64,000 nt of DNA from DASRDB01 sp035652815 (GCA_035652815.1 DASRDB010000014.1:1-64000), one strand, 5' to 3'; positions 45,635 to 55,487 are shown, counted from the first letter of the stretch. The notes: generated from the sequence alone by a model not told the origin. Translations and numbers: made by a program.

Positions 45635-45791
45635 ATTTAGTGGAAAGTTGCCTAAATATGGTTCTGGTTCACGCGAAATTGGCTTAGCACTGCGGTTCAT
45701 TGAGTGAGAGCAGCTATCTATTGATTTTATGCATTTTGCTGCCCGTGTTTCTCACTGTTTATTCGTAGTGCGAAGAAAGGATGCAAATTCT

Positions 45792-46916
45792 GTGCGCATT
45801 CCAAGAACCAGTCGAAAGCTTCTATTCGTATTTCTCCTCATCGCGCTGATCGGGGTTGGGGCGCTGCTGGCATTGCCGAACGCGAAGGCGCAGGCCAGCC
45901 GCACCATTGGCGATACCCCGCGCTTTCTGCACCTGCATGGCAATACCGCTGTCCGGGCGATGTTGCAGCGTTCCGGCAGCACAATGGTGAACACCATTCC
46001 ATATTGGAGTTCGCTGTTCGCTTACAACGGCAATCTTTATCCCTATCAGATGGTCGGGACTGATCCCTCGGCAGGGTCCGCGACCACCACCGTCCGCACT
46101 GTGATTATTCCCTTGAACCTGGTGTTCTCGGATGGGACAGCCTTTGATGGCACCTCGCGTGTTGACAAGACGGAAGACTCGCCCATCTTTGTGAACGCGC
46201 AATATACCAGCGGCTACACACAGTATGGGGATGCCATTCAGCGGGCTGAGTTCTGGAAGTATGTCTCTAATCAGAGCAGGAATTATCATGTGCGACTGCG
46301 CCATCCGCAAATTCTGCCCACGCAGACGATCAATGTACCGGCAGCTAATGGCTCGGTCGGCTCAAATCCGCATACAAAACAGCCCGAGGGATTGATTGAT
46401 ATCAACTGGTTTGATCCCCAGATTCAGGCGCTGATTACCAGCCTGCATATTGGCCCGAAAACGCTGCCGATCTTCCTGACCACCAATACCTTCCTCTATC
46501 AGGGCGACCCCAGCCAGTGCTGCATCATCGGCTATCACAGCGCCATTCCTGGCACCGATGCAAATGGACAAAGCGTTATTCAAACCTATATCTGGTCTAC
46601 CTATAATGATCCTGGTATGTTCAGCGTTCCCATCGAGGATATCAACGCGCTCAGTCACGAGGTTTCCGAGTGGTTTAACGACCCCTTTACTGATAACGTT
46701 GTACCGAACTGGAGCGTCCCAAGCGAGCCACAGTACGGGTGCAGCAACTTCCTGGAGGTTGGCGATCCGGTCGTGGGTGTGAGCTTCACGGTCAATGGCT
46801 ATCATCCACAGGACGAGGTATTCTACTCGTGGTTTGCGCGGCAGACGCCCTCAATTGGTATCAATGGCCAGTATACCTACCTGGGAACATTTACCGCGCC
46901 CGCGCCGAATTGCTGA
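45792..46916 (+). CDS. Secreted protein with HExxE motif
   Basis: 374 aa from GTG 45792, which sits 10 nt behind AGGA; an in-frame ATG at 45729 would add 21 residues before the signal. A signal peptide or anchor is clear: RKLLFVFLLIALIGVGALLA then LPNAKAQA. The body contains NALSHEVSEWFNDPF, an HExxE sequence followed by a DP as in some secreted metalloprotease-like or exordium-type proteins. Further features are QCCIIGYHSAIPG and a Cys near the C terminus (PAPNC). It is probably exported and possibly metal-binding. I cannot assign a known family with confidence. Confidence 0.72.
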   Translation: MRIPRTSRKLLFVFLLIALIGVGALLALPNAKAQASRTIGDTPRFLHLHGNTAVRAMLQRSGSTMVNTIPYWSSLFAYNGNLYPYQMVGTDPSAGSATTTVRTVIIPLNLVFSDGTAFDGTSRVDKTEDSPIFVNAQYTSGYTQYGDAIQRAEFWKYVSNQSRNYHVRLRHPQILPTQTINVPAANGSVGSNPHTKQPEGLIDINWFDPQIQALITSLHIGPKTLPIFLTTNTFLYQGDPSQCCIIGYHSAIPGTDANGQSVIQTYIWSTYNDPGMFSVPIEDINALSHEVSEWFNDPFTDNVVPNWSVPSEPQYGCSNFLEVGDPVVGVSFTVNGYHPQDEVFYSWFARQTPSIGINGQYTYLGTFTAPAPNC

Positions 46917-46971
46917 TAACCTTTTTGTAGGAACACAATGACGAACCTTCAAAAATAAATGGGGCATTTTC

Positions 46972-47050
46972 TTGTAGGGACGCGATTCATCGCGTCCAGC
47001 CTCTCACGCCGATTCACCGAGGCCGGACGCGATGAATCGCGTCCCTACAA
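46972..47050. repeat. Family A inverted repeat
   Basis: 26-bp perfect arms (46972-46997, 47025-47050) with a 27-nt spacer, core TTGTAGGGACGCGATTCATC. It lies between two convergent genes, just upstream of the terminator at 47072. Confidence 0.92.
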
Positions 47051-47062
47051 AATGACATGTCT

Positions 47063-47100
47063 ATTAAAAACGAAGCGCCCTTCCATTTGGAAGGGCGCTT
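47063..47100 (-). terminator. Intrinsic terminator of the secreted-protein gene
   Basis: On the minus strand, AAGCGCCCTTCC pairs perfectly with GGAAGGGCGCTT around a 4-nt loop (47073-47100). It is followed by CGTTTTTAATAG, a clear U tract. It lies 23 nt past the stop of the gene at 47124. Confidence 0.92.
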
Positions 47101-47123
47101 GTATTGGGGTGAAGCCTGGAAAA

Positions 47124-48854
47124 TCAGGCAAGGATCTCGAAGATGCGGTTGCCCCAGTTGGCGACCTGATCGCCGTTGCCAGGGATGTACTGGGTGGCGA
47201 GCCAGAAGTTGCCGGACGGGTCTACCTCACCGTTGGAATAGTCGCCCCAGCGTCCAACGCCGCCGAAGGCGGGAGTGTCGGTGAAGCCGTTATCAGGGGC
47301 GGCTCCGGCAGCAGCCAGATGCACAGCGGTGAACTGCTTCGCGGAAGCGCTCTTGGTGGCATAGGCGGCGCTCAGGAAGGTGCCGGGGCCACCGAGAGTG
47401 AAGACCATCGCCATCGTGCCGCTCTGGTTCTCATTGATGTGCGGGTAGAGCAGGTAGTTGCCCTGCGAGGAGACGTAGCCCTGCTCCAGGATCGACGTAC
47501 TCGGGCTGACAATGTTTCCGGCCAGCTTCGGCGACACCTGGAACCAGGCTACGCCGCTGCGCTCGGCGGTATCACCGGGGATGGTGATAGCTGTATCCAG
47601 CGCGCCATCCAGGTGCCCGTTGATGTACTCCACTTCCTGCATGGCATCGAAGTCGTTGTTAATGATGCCGGTCGTGGCCTCACCGGTGAAACCGTTGAAG
47701 CCAGGAGGAGTGACAGCATTGGGCGGGAAGCCATAGGCCTCGCTGGTGATAACCGTCGAGGAGAGGGTGGGCAGACCAGTGCCGCTCGTCACCGACTGGC
47801 GGTTGGTCATGGCCCAGACGCCCAGGCGATTGTCAAAGGTGCTGTTGGGATCGAGCGAGTCCATGAAGAACTCGGCCGGGGCGGACGTGTACGAGATCGC
47901 GGGCTGCACGTGGTAGGTAATCACGCCAGCAATCGAGAGATTGCCGAAGTGAACCATGTTGGGTGCGGTGGCCAGGGACTCGAGCTGGGACTTGGAGACG
48001 GCGTAAATCTGCGCGCCGTTGTACTGCGGTCCCGCGATCGAGAACTCGTTGGTGCTGATATAGACGTTGTACTGGTCGATACCGAACTGCGGATAGTCCG
48101 GCAGGCAGGGGCAGCCGTTGTCAATGGCATCGGTGGTGTCGATGCGATAGACATACCAGGTGCCCAGCGGATTGCCGCTCGGATTCACCGCGATATCAAC
48201 GTGCGAACTCGCCGTACCTGAGACCGAGCCATCGTCAAACTCGAAGATGGTGGCGAACCAGGTATGCGTCGAGGCGTCGAAATAGACACGCGGGTCGCTG
48301 GTGACGGTGCCGTTGGTGAAGGCAACCTGCTCCAGGAAGAAGTTGGTGGCGCTGACCGGCCCGGCAACAAGCGTACCGTTCGGCTTATAAACAGCGAGCG
48401 CGAGGTTGACGATGTTGATAACCAGACCATTGCCATACCCCAGGCCTTCATCGGGCGGCTCCAGACCAACGCCGCTGGCATTCAAATTCTGCGTGGAGTT
48501 GATGCCGTCGAAGTTGTGGGTCAGGCTCAAGCGAGTGGTGGGCAGGCCACCCGACGAGGGCGTAGCAGTCTTCGTAGTAGGGCCACCCGACCTGGGAAGT
48601 GGGCGCAACGGCATTGGGCGAACAGTGGGCTTCCCTGCGGTAGTGGCCGTCTTTTTGGCTGCCGCAGTCGCAATGCTGGTTGTGCCTGCAAAGGTAAGGT
48701 GGCCCCGAGTGCCTGTGTAGGTGCTGTATGCGGCGGCACGCGCGTGAGTGACATGGAAAAATCCTATTCCATACACGGCGAACCCGCCAATAAACATGGT
48801 CAGGGTGACAAGCGCCAGGATAATGCTCCCCCTTGAGCGGGAAAAGATGCGCAT
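47124..48854 (-). CDS. Large secreted protein, probably beta-propeller-like
   Basis: 576 aa. An N-terminal hydrophobic segment (about 10-32, IILALVTLTMFIGGFAVYGI) acts as signal peptide or anchor and is followed by an Ala/Thr/Pro/Lys linker (about 60-105). The remainder is beta-rich with repeated Gly/Asn/Thr segments such as PDEGLGYGNGLVINIVNLAL, CPCLPDYPQFGIDQYNVYIS and FGGVGRWGDYSNGEVDPSGN. It resembles exported propeller-type proteins of Chloroflexota, but I recognise no specific family. ATG at 48854. It has its own terminator. The function is unknown; an extracellular binding or surface role is the simplest guess. Confidence 0.7.
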   Translation of the reverse strand: MRIFSRSRGSIILALVTLTMFIGGFAVYGIGFFHVTHARAAAYSTYTGTRGHLTFAGTTSIATAAAKKTATTAGKPTVRPMPLRPLPRSGGPTTKTATPSSGGLPTTRLSLTHNFDGINSTQNLNASGVGLEPPDEGLGYGNGLVINIVNLALAVYKPNGTLVAGPVSATNFFLEQVAFTNGTVTSDPRVYFDASTHTWFATIFEFDDGSVSGTASSHVDIAVNPSGNPLGTWYVYRIDTTDAIDNGCPCLPDYPQFGIDQYNVYISTNEFSIAGPQYNGAQIYAVSKSQLESLATAPNMVHFGNLSIAGVITYHVQPAISYTSAPAEFFMDSLDPNSTFDNRLGVWAMTNRQSVTSGTGLPTLSSTVITSEAYGFPPNAVTPPGFNGFTGEATTGIINNDFDAMQEVEYINGHLDGALDTAITIPGDTAERSGVAWFQVSPKLAGNIVSPSTSILEQGYVSSQGNYLLYPHINENQSGTMAMVFTLGGPGTFLSAAYATKSASAKQFTAVHLAAAGAAPDNGFTDTPAFGGVGRWGDYSNGEVDPSGNFWLATQYIPGNGDQVANWGNRIFEILA

Positions 48855-49374
48855 AAAATACCCCCTCTTTCACATAGAAAGAACACACTAATCAAAACAT
48901 CCATTGTTTTGTTGATTTTCAGCCAGGACAGTGAGGTATTATAAGTGCTTCCCTGCCCGAGGGCATTGCCTACAAAGGTATAGATAGTCGGAAAAACGGA
49001 CTTGCCTTCAACAAGGCATACTACTCCCAGGAAAAGGTGGCACTATTCCTTTCTGGATGAAAATCGAGTAAGGTAGAACGTGTGTTAATGTCCCCAGAAA
49101 AAACTAGAAGCCTGAGCTTCACCCCACACAAATTATAATCAGTCATTGACAAAATTTCAATAGTTCAATCTGACTATTCTGCTGAATTTTTATTAATTCA
49201 CAATTCAAATACCGGCAGAGTTTATGGAAATGATAGAAAAACGTGTGATGAGAAGTTTTGTGAGGAAACACATGATTGATTCGATGAATCGCGTCCTTAC
49301 AGATGCATATGCCGCATTTTTGCGAAAAATTGCAGGAAAAACATTTAAAAATTTCAGGTTGCAGGCAATTCAGG
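48855..49374. other. Intergenic region, 520 nt
   Basis: AT-rich and without a credible gene; some hydrophobic short frames are chance. At 49275-49303 a single degenerate arm of family A (GATTCGATGAATCGCGTCC followed by TTACAG) is present without its partner. The region would contain the promoter of the leftward secreted-protein gene. Confidence 0.5.
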
Positions 49375-52300
49375 TTATGTCAGGGGCCACCCCCCATGTT
49401 CCTCAATCACCACGTCAATCTGCTCCATGAGCGTAATCGTTTCCTGCAAAGCAGCTACAATTTTGCGGTAATGCTGAATATCATCGTAGGTGAGTACGCG
49501 CCCCTTGCGGTCTTTGAGCCATTTTTGACAGACTTGATAGCCGCCGACGTGGAACTCCCAGACTTCGGCAGGCACGCCATCGAAGTATTGCTGTTTGTTG
49601 ATGGTGACGCGGCCCAGCCCTGGCGTATCCCGCGATTCAAGAAATTCGACCTTCTCCACCCGATTATCGCCCGGCTCGGGAAAACGTACCGTCAGCCTGC
49701 CCGTCTTCTCCAGCAGGTGCAGGCTCACCAGTCGCTCGCCCAACGCACAGAGGGCGCGGAACAGCTCCACATTCGAGGTCAGCGGCAGGCGCGGGAAATC
49801 GATCTTGAGAAATTCAGCGTACCGTTCGCGATAGGTCGGCGCATGAAACACGGCATACATGTAATCAAAGATGTCCTCCGGCCCAAACGTCTGTTGCAGA
49901 TCGCCCTTGCCATCGGGGATAAATTGCATATGCAGTTTTTCGCTGATGGCGGCGATGAAGGTTGGGGAGAGGTTGGGGCGGCGACCATTTTGTCCTGTTG
50001 GTAATTCAGGAGCGTCAAAGAGGGTTTTTTTGTTTGGGTCGGGGTAGAGGTAAAGAAGAAAAAGATAATTGTTTTCCTTCAAAGAGACTGTGTGGTTCTG
50101 AATAATGGAAGATGTGCATAAAACATGTTCCCAACCCCTGCCAATCTCGACATTCCGTGTAGTACTTAACCCTATATTTTTTCCTGCTACTATATGATAC
50201 ATGACTTCTTGGCGTGGACGATCTACTACATCTTCATGATGAAAATACATCCTTGTATCAAAAGGTCGATAAAGACATTGAGTGAAGAATTTTTCCCACT
50301 GATTGCTAGCTGTTAATTTTCTTCTTCTTGCACTCAATTTCCAGTCATGAGTATCTTCTAAGTCATATTTCTCAGCTATAACATCGTCTGCAATAGACAA
50401 GTTTCGGAAATCCTCTAGTCGTTTTTGTAGAGCAGATAGATCGAAATCAAAGACAAAATGATCTCTATGCGTTTTTACCCCTGTTGAGCTTATTGGAAAA
50501 ATATTTGTAAGCTTCCATCCATCATGGTATTCGGCTTCGAATGAATTGTTCTGCGGTACAAAAAGATATAAAGGCGCTTGTGGTTTAAGAGTTATCCATT
50601 GGGTTGATGTAATATCGTTATCGGAAAGCCAGGAATATTTTCCTCCAATTCTATGATTTCCAGCTTTATCAGTTAACTCACGTATCCCCCACAGGTCTGC
50701 ATGGTAAACTGTTCGTGATGAGTTTGTTGTATTCCTCTTTTTCACAAAGATACCTATAGCTACCCCTTGTTGGATATCAAATACATTCTCATCTTTAGAG
50801 CCATCAGGGGCTTTCTCTTTCTTTTTGCTATTCCCATGCAAATTCAACACATAAATATTATCAAAGCTTTGCATCAAGCTCTGGCGCATTCCCCGGAATG
50901 TGGGATTATCCAGATATCCGTGATTTGTAATAAAAGCCAGGATACCATAGCCTGTTTGCTCGATACGCCATTGAGCAAAACGAATAAATTTCACATAATC
51001 GTCATTCAAGTACTTAGGGTTGCGCTCGCCTAAAGGTTTGCCATCCACTTCAAAGTAATTGCCTGTTTTCTTGCCTGAGTGGATATCTTGTCCGCGCAGC
51101 AGGCCGTTGATCCATTCGCCTTTATTCGCAGAATGGCCGGAATACGGCGGATTGCCCAGCACGACCATGACGGGGTAGGTTTGTTTGACTTTGGCGGCTT
51201 CGTTGGCTTCGTCGGAGATGTAGCGACCGAACATGATTTCGGAGCGTTTGAGGGCTTCTTCGAGGGTGTTGGTGAGATAGATGCCCAGGCGTTCATCCTG
51301 GCCGAAGGTGTAGGACCAGGCGGCGCGTTCGGCTGGCGGCAGGTCCGCGCCTGTCAGTTGCATGCCGAGCTTGAGATGCGCCATCGCGTAGGGGGCCATG
51401 AGCAGTTCGAAGCCGAAGAGACGCGGCAGCAGGTGTTCGTGAACGTAGCCACGCCACATGCCAGCGTTGCCCATGTCGCGAAAACCGTCGCGAATGTGTT
51501 CGATGACGGAATAGAGGAAGGTGCCGGTGCCGCAGGCGGGATCGAGCAGCAGCACGCGGGGCGAGGTGACAGTATGCTGCTCGCCTTTGTCGTCGGTGGT
51601 GGTGTAGGTGACGGTCGAGGTATCGGCCAGCCCTTCGGGACAATCGAAATGGGTGCGCAGCAGAGCATCGACAGAGCGGACGATATAGGATACGACGGGT
51701 TCGGGCGTGTAGTAGACGCCGCGCAGTTCCTTGAGTCTGGGGTCGTACTGCGCCAGGAAGGTTTCGTAGAAATGCACGATGGGGTCTTCCTGGCGCGTGT
51801 GCTTGCCGAAGTCCGCCAGCACAGCTTCCATGTCGGTAACGGCCAGCAGTTGCGCGAGATCATCGACGAAGCCGGCAAATGGCTCGTCGTCAAGGTCGGG
51901 ACCCGCGATGGTGCCAAAGAGCTTGCGCAGGAAGGGATTGGTGCGCGGTATCTCTTTGGCGGCATCCTCGCGCCGGAAGGGCTTTTTGCTTTTGTGATTG
52001 TAGCGGGCGGCGAAGAGGCCATAGGCGAGGGTCTGCGCGAACATGTCGGCAAACTCGGGCGCGTCCAGTTCGGGGAGCAAGACCTCTTTAAAGGCGCTGT
52101 AGAGGTCTTTCAACTGCTCGGACGCCTGTTTCTTTTCAAAGGCTTCGATGATGATATCGCGAATCATGTGCGCGAGACGGGCCATGCGCCGCGCCAGTTC
52201 AGGCGGCTTGCGTATCGGCTCGACATCAAATTCGAGGAAGCCTTGCAGGAGTTTCGCAACCTCTTCGGCTCTGGCGGCATCGAAGGGCAGCTTCTTATCA

Positions 52301-52728
52301 GTCTTCGGCGTGGAGAGGCTTGCGCTCAGGCGTTTCTCCTGGCGCGCGTACCAGCGAAAGTCGAGGTAGTTGGTCAGGACGAGGTTATCGAGGGCGTGCA
52401 GGTAGCGTTTCAATTGTTTGCCCTCGCGGGTCTTTGGTTCGCTGAGCCGGGCATCGCGCTCGATAGCATCCAGGCTGATATCGATATCCTTCGCTTCGAC
52501 GTAGCCAATGGTGAGGCTGTTCCCGCCTGTGCTGCGCTCGATCACATAGTCGGGCGCGCCGCATGCAATACGCCGGGGTTCGTTAGTCGCGGAGACGCGG
52601 GGATCGAGGGTTTCTAACAGGTGTTGTAATTCGCCGCGATAGGTGTGTTCGGTGGCCTTTCCAGCCTTGAAATAGCTTTCGACGTTTGCCAGGTATCCGC
52701 GTAGTGCTGCGCTGGTGGTATCGTTCAT
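49375..52728 (-). CDS. Single-chain restriction-modification enzyme (Type ISP/IIG-like adenine methyltransferase)
   Basis: 1117 aa. The N-terminal region has a possible PD-(D/E)xK nuclease (PDYVIERS ... IGYVEAKD, about 58-81), then a long helical part. The N6-adenine methyltransferase core shows motif I LLLDPACGTGTFLYSVIEHI (about 390-409) and motif IV VVLGNPPYSGHS (about 522-533). The rest (about 556-1117) fits a target-recognition domain plus tail. No helicase block (DEAD/Walker) was seen, so it resembles helicase-less Type II R-M-S enzymes or a degenerate Type ISP. No separate R, M or S gene adjoins it. The part coded by about 50040-51060 is strikingly AT-rich compared with both flanks. 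Confidence 0.9.
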   Translation of the reverse strand: MNDTTSAALRGYLANVESYFKAGKATEHTYRGELQHLLETLDPRVSATNEPRRIACGAPDYVIERSTGGNSLTIGYVEAKDIDISLDAIERDARLSEPKTREGKQLKRYLHALDNLVLTNYLDFRWYARQEKRLSASLSTPKTDKKLPFDAARAEEVAKLLQGFLEFDVEPIRKPPELARRMARLAHMIRDIIIEAFEKKQASEQLKDLYSAFKEVLLPELDAPEFADMFAQTLAYGLFAARYNHKSKKPFRREDAAKEIPRTNPFLRKLFGTIAGPDLDDEPFAGFVDDLAQLLAVTDMEAVLADFGKHTRQEDPIVHFYETFLAQYDPRLKELRGVYYTPEPVVSYIVRSVDALLRTHFDCPEGLADTSTVTYTTTDDKGEQHTVTSPRVLLLDPACGTGTFLYSVIEHIRDGFRDMGNAGMWRGYVHEHLLPRLFGFELLMAPYAMAHLKLGMQLTGADLPPAERAAWSYTFGQDERLGIYLTNTLEEALKRSEIMFGRYISDEANEAAKVKQTYPVMVVLGNPPYSGHSANKGEWINGLLRGQDIHSGKKTGNYFEVDGKPLGERNPKYLNDDYVKFIRFAQWRIEQTGYGILAFITNHGYLDNPTFRGMRQSLMQSFDNIYVLNLHGNSKKKEKAPDGSKDENVFDIQQGVAIGIFVKKRNTTNSSRTVYHADLWGIRELTDKAGNHRIGGKYSWLSDNDITSTQWITLKPQAPLYLFVPQNNSFEAEYHDGWKLTNIFPISSTGVKTHRDHFVFDFDLSALQKRLEDFRNLSIADDVIAEKYDLEDTHDWKLSARRRKLTASNQWEKFFTQCLYRPFDTRMYFHHEDVVDRPRQEVMYHIVAGKNIGLSTTRNVEIGRGWEHVLCTSSIIQNHTVSLKENNYLFLLYLYPDPNKKTLFDAPELPTGQNGRRPNLSPTFIAAISEKLHMQFIPDGKGDLQQTFGPEDIFDYMYAVFHAPTYRERYAEFLKIDFPRLPLTSNVELFRALCALGERLVSLHLLEKTGRLTVRFPEPGDNRVEKVEFLESRDTPGLGRVTINKQQYFDGVPAEVWEFHVGGYQVCQKWLKDRKGRVLTYDDIQHYRKIVAALQETITLMEQIDVVIEEHGGWPLT

Positions 52729-52952
52729 GCCCTGCTCTGCTCGCCCTTCTAGCTCTCTTCTGTGCCGTGATGTCGTTCCGAGGTGGTGAGTCCTTAGTGT
52801 AGCGTATGGTGGAGATAATTACAAGCGTTGACAAGCAATCAAAAGAAGTTCGACGCTGAAAAACTTTCACTTCAGCGTCTTGATAGTAGCCCGGAATAAA
52901 GCGAATTGTTTCAGGATGTCGTCGGGAAAGGCGAGAAGGAGAGCTTTGTTTT

Positions 52953-54005
52953 ATGCACCGCGCGGTCTACAAAATACTTATCATACTCGGGCTGTTCTTG
53001 TTGATGACAGCATGCTCGTCGACGAACGGGCCGGGAACAAATACGGGAAGTCCAACCAGTAATACACCAACCAGGACTGCCAGCATTACCCCGACTCGCA
53101 GTACCAATACGGGGTCTCCCACCATTACAGAGTTTGACCTGCCCGCAGCACTCAGTGTCCCCTATCAAATTACTGCCGGGCCGGATGGGAATGTGTGGTT
53201 CACAGAGCTGCGGGGCAATAAAATCGGGCGCATCAGTTCGAGCGGATCAATTAGCGAGTTTTCAGTGCCTACGACAGGAGGAGTGCCCGCCGGTATTACG
53301 TTGGGGCCGGACGGTAAGCTCTGGTTCACAGAGCTTTCAGGCAACAAGATTGGCCAGATCGATTCCAATGGCACGATCAACGAATTTGCTATTCCCACGC
53401 CCAACAGCCAGCCTCTCGGCATCACTCGCGGGCCTGACAATGCAGTGTGGTTCATCGAGAACACCGGCAACAAAATCGGGCGCATCACCACCAGTGGGGC
53501 TATTCGTGAGTTTGCCATCCCTACAGCAAATAGCAGGCCCTTTGGTATCACGCTGGGACCCGATGGCAATCTCTGGTTCACGGAGGTCGCCAGCAATAAG
53601 GTTGGGCGCATCAGTCCCAGCGGGGTCATTCGCGAGTTCTCCATTCCTACGGCTGGCAGTGAGCCTCAGAACATTACCCTGGGGCCTGACCACCAGCTCT
53701 GGTTCACGGAATTTCACAGCAATCAGATCGGGCGCATCAGCACTGCCGGTACTTTCAGCGAGTTCTCCATTCCTACGACTGGCAGCGCCCCTTTCGGCAT
53801 CACAGCAGGCTCAGATGGCAATCTCTGGTTCACGGAGATTGTAGGCAACAAAATTGGGCGCATCAGCCCATCAGGCTCGATTAGTGAATTCGCAATTCCG
53901 ACAGGAGCCAGCAAGCCGTATGGAATTGTTCAGGGCCAGGATAAGGCGCTCTGGTTCACAGAAGAACTGGGCAATAAAATCGGGCGTGTGACGATTCCTG
54001 GGTGA
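52953..54005 (+). CDS. Vgb-like (streptogramin lyase family) propeller lipoprotein
   Basis: 350 aa with a lipoprotein signal: hydrophobic ILGLFLLMTAC, where the Cys (about 21) would be lipidated. A Thr/Ser/Asn/Pro linker (to about 55) is followed by seven near-identical blades of about 42 residues. Each contains GPDGNLWFTE and GRISPSGSISEF, the hallmark of Vgb/NHL-type beta-propellers. True virginiamycin B lyases open streptogramin B; here the very uniform repeats suggest a binding propeller as easily as an enzyme. It converges with the GNAT gene, only 8 nt between stops. Related proteins are encoded at 57091 and 58422. Confidence 0.88.
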   Translation: MHRAVYKILIILGLFLLMTACSSTNGPGTNTGSPTSNTPTRTASITPTRSTNTGSPTITEFDLPAALSVPYQITAGPDGNVWFTELRGNKIGRISSSGSISEFSVPTTGGVPAGITLGPDGKLWFTELSGNKIGQIDSNGTINEFAIPTPNSQPLGITRGPDNAVWFIENTGNKIGRITTSGAIREFAIPTANSRPFGITLGPDGNLWFTEVASNKVGRISPSGVIREFSIPTAGSEPQNITLGPDHQLWFTEFHSNQIGRISTAGTFSEFSIPTTGSAPFGITAGSDGNLWFTEIVGNKIGRISPSGSISEFAIPTGASKPYGIVQGQDKALWFTEELGNKIGRVTIPG

Positions 54006-54013
54006 TCGGCGCT

Positions 54014-54949
54014 CTATAACTTTTTCTCCATTCTATCGACCTGTGTACTCCGGCGCATACCGGCTCGTTCATAGAGCTGGTGTGCGCCGGTTACGTTGTG
54101 AGTATCAACATCCAGGATCACGGAGGTGATGCCACGTCGATAGTACTCAGCGAAAACGGTTTGTAGAAGGTGCAGGGCAATGCCACGCTTGCGCCAGGGG
54201 CGAAGGACGGCTACCTGGTTGATAAAGCCAGGGGGGTCAGAGTAGGTGCGGCAGATGACCGCGCCGACAATTCTATCGCCATCCTCCGCAATGTAAAGCA
54301 TGGAGGGATCGAAGTGTGGATGCTCTAAAACGGCTTCCTGCCATTCCTCAAAGGGGCGGTAAGGATGGCCGCCGATATCGGCGAAGGCCTCTTGCACAAC
54401 GGCGTGAATAGAGTACTCATCCTCGCCTGGAATGTACAGGCGAACATCGATGCCCTCTAGCGGCTGCGGTTCTGGCGGGGCTTCTTGCAGAACGATTTCC
54501 ATGCGCCAGCTACTGGAAATGACGGTGTAACCCTCCTGCTGGAGTATTTTTGTCCAGGCCGGGCTAAAGCTCCATACAGAAATGGTAGCGGTTGCTCGTT
54601 GCTGGCGGGCGCGCTGCTCGGCAAAGCGCAGGAGGTGATGTTCAAGTCCTCGGCCCTGAAAAGCCGGGTGTACATAGGTTTGTGGGTCGAGCATAAAGTC
54701 GTCGTCATCATGGACCAGTCCCGTGTAACCGATGATCGCGCCATCTGGTGCGACGAGTACACGGGCATCGTTTTGCAGGTCAAATCCCTCTGCTTGCCAC
54801 ATGTCGAAAAGGTCTTCAAGGATGGTCTCAGCCTTGCCCCTTTCAGCAACCTCACAGGCAATAACACCATCGATGATGGCCTGTGCCTCATCCCTTACTG
54901 GTGGACGGAACATGAAATCGCCGGGAAGCTGGTCAGATGTTGTGGTCAT
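54014..54949 (-). CDS. GNAT acetyltransferase with two GNAT domains
   Basis: 311 aa that reads as two GNAT-fold halves. N-terminal half (about 12-155): DGAIIGYTGLVHDDDDFMLD then YVHPAFQGRGLEHHLLRFAE, the acetyl-CoA-binding R/Q-x-x-G-x-G/A region. C-terminal half (about 165-311): GDRIVGAVICRTYSDPPGFI, AVLRPWRKRGIALHLLQTVF and YERAGMRRSTQ. This is the layout of mycothiol-synthase-like tandem GNATs, but the acceptor cannot be identified. ATG at 54949 follows GGAG by 9 nt. Its upstream region contains a family A repeat and a row of U-tailed hairpins (55110-55330). Confidence 0.9.
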   Translation of the reverse strand: MTTTSDQLPGDFMFRPPVRDEAQAIIDGVIACEVAERGKAETILEDLFDMWQAEGFDLQNDARVLVAPDGAIIGYTGLVHDDDDFMLDPQTYVHPAFQGRGLEHHLLRFAEQRARQQRATATISVWSFSPAWTKILQQEGYTVISSSWRMEIVLQEAPPEPQPLEGIDVRLYIPGEDEYSIHAVVQEAFADIGGHPYRPFEEWQEAVLEHPHFDPSMLYIAEDGDRIVGAVICRTYSDPPGFINQVAVLRPWRKRGIALHLLQTVFAEYYRRGITSVILDVDTHNVTGAHQLYERAGMRRSTQVDRMEKKL

Positions 54950-54996
54950 AATATACCGCTCCTTCTTGCTTGTAAGTTCCTTAATGAGGGGAATAA

Positions 54997-55080
54997 TTCT
55001 GTAGGGACGCGATGAATCGCGTCCTGCCTGGAGTGCGCGTCGATGCCGGTGGACGCGATGAATCGCGTCCCTACAGAATA
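54997..55080. repeat. Family A inverted repeat
   Basis: 29-bp arms (54997-55025, 55052-55080) match except for the two central bases of each self-palindromic core; core CTGTAGGGACGCGATGAATC. The flanks ATTC/GAAT extend complementarity beyond the shared core. It lies in the leader of the leftward GNAT gene, 48 nt from its start. Confidence 0.92.
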
Positions 55081-55487
55081 TGCCCTCCTAAGGTTGTCCG
55101 GTAAACAGAAAAAGGCCATGTAGCCTCACTCGTGATGCTGTACGGCCTGATATTTGAAAGGGAGGTTCGCGGATACATCAAAAAGGGCCGTGAGCTATAC
55201 TCGTGAGGATGATGCGCCCACGGCCAACTTGCGCTACTTCAGGAATGGAAAAACTCAGCAATTACCTGAAAAAGGGCATAGCATGGCTATGGGCGACGGG
55301 GAATTCGAGTTCGGCCCAAACTTACCCAGTCGATGACCACACCAGGTCATGCTGTGTAAGCCCTTTGTCGTTGTCATACAATGACCCTCATAGCTGTTAT
55401 TTACGGTCAACGTGCTTTTAGCACAGGAATAATAGTACTGGATTGAACCTGTAGAGACAACCCCTCGCTGATGTCTTCCGATTTTTT
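55081..55487 (-). other. Intergenic region with three U-tailed hairpins in a row
   Basis: 407 nt between two minus-strand genes. Read on the minus strand, three similar units each end in a stem closed by GGCC/GGCC or GGGC/GCCC type pairing and followed by TTTTT: near 55318-55268, 55225-55181 and 55148-55110. Units two and three both include TCACGAGT. No protein-coding potential was accepted (one 60-codon frame is weak). They may be tandem terminators for the zinc-ribbon gene or attenuators in the GNAT leader. Confidence 0.5.

Noticed and set aside
55154..55336. 60-codon plus-strand frame across the hairpin array
   Set aside because: It is explained by the repeated hairpin sequence; composition is not protein-like and it would read through the stems on the opposite strand.
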